Positions 61,920-64,000 of a stretch of DNA of 64,000 nt are shown piece by piece. Position numbers and translations under genes: made by a program. The notes below the pieces were generated by a model. It worked only from the letters and a program-made list of their open reading frames with translations, did not search any database and was not told the origin of the DNA. The DNA is from Permianibacter aggregans (GTDB lineage Bacteria > Pseudomonadota > Gammaproteobacteria > Enterobacterales > Permianibacteraceae), in assembly GCF_009756665.1 (NCBI RefSeq), contig NZ_CP037953.1, positions 1,860,001-1,924,000 of the forward strand. The letters are read 5' to 3'. Position 1 is the stretch's first letter. Every line of letters starts with the position of its first letter.

Positions 61920-64000
61920 ATGAAGGCGAACATCGATTTATCCCGCCGTAAATTTTTGCAATCGAGCGCGGTTGTTGGCGCTGGTTTGATCATCGGTATC
62001 CCATTGTCTTTGCACAAAGCACTAGCCGCGGACGCACCTGCTGCGGCAAAACTGCCAGCGCCAAATGTCTTCCTGAAAATAGGCAGCGACAATCGCATCA
62101 CGGTATTGCTCGCCCACTCGGAAATGGGCCAAGGCATCTGGACAACGCTGCCGATGTTGATCGCCGAAGAACTCGAATGTGACTGGCAACAAATCGAGGT
62201 GCAGCACGCACCGGCAGCACCGGTGTATGCGCATACGGTGTGGGGTGTGCAAGGTACTGGCGGTTCGACGACCACCTGGTCGGAATTTGATCGTTACCGT
62301 CAGGCCGGCGCGATGGCGAAAGCGCTGCTGATCAGTGCTGCCGCGCAAAAATCGAACATGAAAGCCAGCGACTGCAAAGCGGAAAATGGCAAGGTTATTT
62401 GCGGCAAGAAATCGTTCACGTTTGGTGAATTGGCCGACGCCGCCGCGAAACTGCCGACACCAACAGAAGTGAGGCTGAAAGACCCGAAAAACTGGACCCG
62501 CATCGGCAAGCCGACCAAACGGCTCGACACGCCTGAGAAAATTACCGGCAAAGCCAAGTTTGGTATCGATATCCAGTTCGACGGCCTACTGACCGCGCTC
62601 GTTGCCCGTTCACCAACCTTTGGTGGCAAGGTAAAAAGTTTCGACGCCAGTGCCGCGAAAAAAGTCAAAGGCGTGCGTCAGGTGGTGCAGGTGCCGAGTG
62701 GTGTCGCGGTTGTCGCCGATCATTACTGGGCCGCGAAACAAGGTCGCGATGCCTTGAAAATTGAATGGGATCGCGGCCCGAACGCCAGCATCAGCACTGA
62801 CGAACTGCGTAAACAATTTCAGGCCTTGTCAAAAAAGCATGGCGCCACCGCCCAGCTAGCTGGCGATGTCGAAAAAGCACTGAGCGAAAGTAAAGACGTG
62901 CTGGAAATGGAATATCACGTGCCTTACCTGGCGCATGCGCCAATGGAGCCACTGAATTGCGCCGTCAAGATTGGCAAGGACAGTTGCGAGATTTGGACCG
63001 GCACTCAGTTTCAAACCATTGATCAAGCGACGGCAGCAAAAATTCTTGGCCTGAAGCCAGAGCAAGTGACACTGCATACCACGTTCCTCGGTGGCGGCTT
63101 CGGTCGACGTGCCAATCCAGTCGCCGATTTCGTAGCCGAAGCGGTGCATGTCGCGAAAGCCGCGAACGCGCCGGTAAAAACCGTGTGGAGCCGCGAAGAT
63201 GATATTCACGGTGGCTACTACCGTCCGATGTATGTGCAGCGGATTCGTGTCGCGCTCGATAAAAGCGGTTTGCCACAGGCCTGGGATCATCAACTCGTTG
63301 GTCAATCGATTCTGACCGGCACACCGTTTGAAAGCTCGGCGGTCAAAGATGGTGTGGATCATTCCTCGGTCGAAGGCATCGCCGGTTCGCCGTATTTGAA
63401 AGCCGTGCCGCATCACCGCGTCGGCCTGCATTCACCGAATCCCGGTGTCACCGTGCTGTGGTGGCGTTCGGTCGGCCACAGTTATAACGGCTTTATCATG
63501 GAAAGCGTTATCGACGAGCTGGCGAAAAAAGCCGGTAAAGATCCACTGGCTTATCGCCGCGCGTTGCTCAGCAACTCACCGCGCCATTTGGCCACGCTGA
63601 ATCTTGCTGCCGAAAAAGCCGGCTACGGCAAAAAGCTGCCGAAAGGCCGCGCGCACGGCATCGCCGTACATGAATCGTTTGGCAGCTTTGTCGCGCAAAT
63701 CGCGGAAGTATCCGTTGAAAACAAACAAATCAAAGTGCATAAGGTGACTTGCGCCATTGACTGCGGCATCGCCGTCAATCCGGAGGGTATTCAGGCGCAA
63801 ATGGAAAGCGGTGTCGCGTACGGCTTGGCGGCAGCGTTACACAGCAAACTGACGATCAAGAATGGTGAAGTGCAGCAATCCAACTTTCACGATTATGTCG
63901 TGTTGAAACTCAATGACATGCCGGTCGTGGAAACGTTTATCGTTGATAGCAAGGAAAAGTCCGGCGGCGTCGGTGAACCGGGTACACCACCGATTGCGCC
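61920..64000 (+). CDS. iorB: molybdopterin-binding subunit (IorB-like), partial, Tat-exported
   Basis: The frame from ATG 61920 is open to the end of the window (693 codons); the stop lies outside. A Tat signal (SRRKFLQSSAVVGAGLIIG) sends it, with IorA, to the periplasm. Conserved molybdopterin-contact motifs: AHSEMGQGIWTTLPML, GVQGTGGSTTTW, FLGGGFGRRANPVADFVAEAV, WRSVGHSYNGFIMES, IDCGIAVNPEGIQAQMESG, and GGVGEPGTPPIAP with the catalytic Glu. The enzyme hydroxylates N-heterocycles or aldehydes; the substrate is unknown. Confidence 0.92.
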   Translation, partial: MKANIDLSRRKFLQSSAVVGAGLIIGIPLSLHKALAADAPAAAKLPAPNVFLKIGSDNRITVLLAHSEMGQGIWTTLPMLIAEELECDWQQIEVQHAPAAPVYAHTVWGVQGTGGSTTTWSEFDRYRQAGAMAKALLISAAAQKSNMKASDCKAENGKVICGKKSFTFGELADAAAKLPTPTEVRLKDPKNWTRIGKPTKRLDTPEKITGKAKFGIDIQFDGLLTALVARSPTFGGKVKSFDASAAKKVKGVRQVVQVPSGVAVVADHYWAAKQGRDALKIEWDRGPNASISTDELRKQFQALSKKHGATAQLAGDVEKALSESKDVLEMEYHVPYLAHAPMEPLNCAVKIGKDSCEIWTGTQFQTIDQATAAKILGLKPEQVTLHTTFLGGGFGRRANPVADFVAEAVHVAKAANAPVKTVWSREDDIHGGYYRPMYVQRIRVALDKSGLPQAWDHQLVGQSILTGTPFESSAVKDGVDHSSVEGIAGSPYLKAVPHHRVGLHSPNPGVTVLWWRSVGHSYNGFIMESVIDELAKKAGKDPLAYRRALLSNSPRHLATLNLAAEKAGYGKKLPKGRAHGIAVHESFGSFVAQIAEVSVENKQIKVHKVTCAIDCGIAVNPEGIQAQMESGVAYGLAAALHSKLTIKNGEVQQSNFHDYVVLKLNDMPVVETFIVDSKEKSGGVGEPGTPPIA

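Noticed and set aside
1-64000. CRISPR arrays, tRNA or rRNA genes
   Set aside because: No regularly spaced direct repeats, cloverleaf or rRNA-like stretches were noticed by eye.

Overview
The window looks like part of a Gram-negative, probably gammaproteobacterial, chromosome of moderate GC. The indicators are a TonB-dependent receptor, periplasmic c-type cytochromes, YaeQ, a CecR/YbhGFS-type efflux operon, a KefB-like antiporter, a Tat-exported molybdoenzyme and an orphan PEP-CTERM-like exported protein. No rRNA, tRNA or CRISPR array was recognised, so genus and species cannot be fixed.

Layout. 1-5110 is a run of small minus-strand stress and metabolism genes: DUF1801, VOC, AraC, NAD(P)-binding, SnoaL-like, a subclass B3 metallo-beta-lactamase, DUF4256 and a PEP-mutase/isocitrate-lyase homologue. 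5312-13415 holds a MASE1-GGDEF cyclase, two AT-richer orphan genes bordered by palindromic repeats, a BaiN/TIGR03862-type flavoprotein, a sensor kinase, a MoaD-like plus BNR-repeat pair and a solute-binding protein. An IS200 copy lies at 13560-14184. 14845-22140 is the compact RDD-RDD-SpoIIM-DUF4129-DUF4350-MoxR-DUF58 operon, with a DUF805 gene downstream. 22409-25696 encodes a VPS10/BNR giant. 26260-26574 is a MITE-like element with near-perfect ~30-bp terminal inverted repeats and TA flanks. It is followed by a PEP-CTERM-like protein carrying thioester-domain motifs and by a decayed chemoreceptor pseudogene.

28837-31845 is a zinc phospholipase C operon with a foldase-like partner. 33196-39283 pairs a TonB receptor with a divergent c4-type cytochrome / di-haem peroxidase / beta-helix-cytochrome fusion operon. 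39500-42530 is an accessory patch: a CPCC cassette-type gene, integron attC-like sites, a PD-(D/E)XK nuclease, a HEPN-motif protein and two unknown small genes. 42633-47093 is a TetR-controlled HlyD/ABC efflux operon with a palindromic operator.

48107-48858 is a two-gene AT-rich cassette with a three-TM effector-like protein. 48930-51934 is an uncharacterised four-gene envelope operon. The end of the window has YaeQ, LysR, a previously unlisted 57-residue Cys-Cys peptide before a KefB-like antiporter, a serine hydrolase, a chemoreceptor and a CPBP protease. It closes with XdhC/MocA maturation genes divergent from an isoquinoline-1-oxidoreductase-type molybdoenzyme that runs off the edge.

The strongest candidates for something new are the relic integron/defence patch at 39.5-42.5 kb, the thioester-bearing PEP-CTERM protein, the beta-helix-cytochrome operon, the structured MITE, and the four-gene envelope operon. 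All functional statements rest on motifs read by eye; no database search was run.
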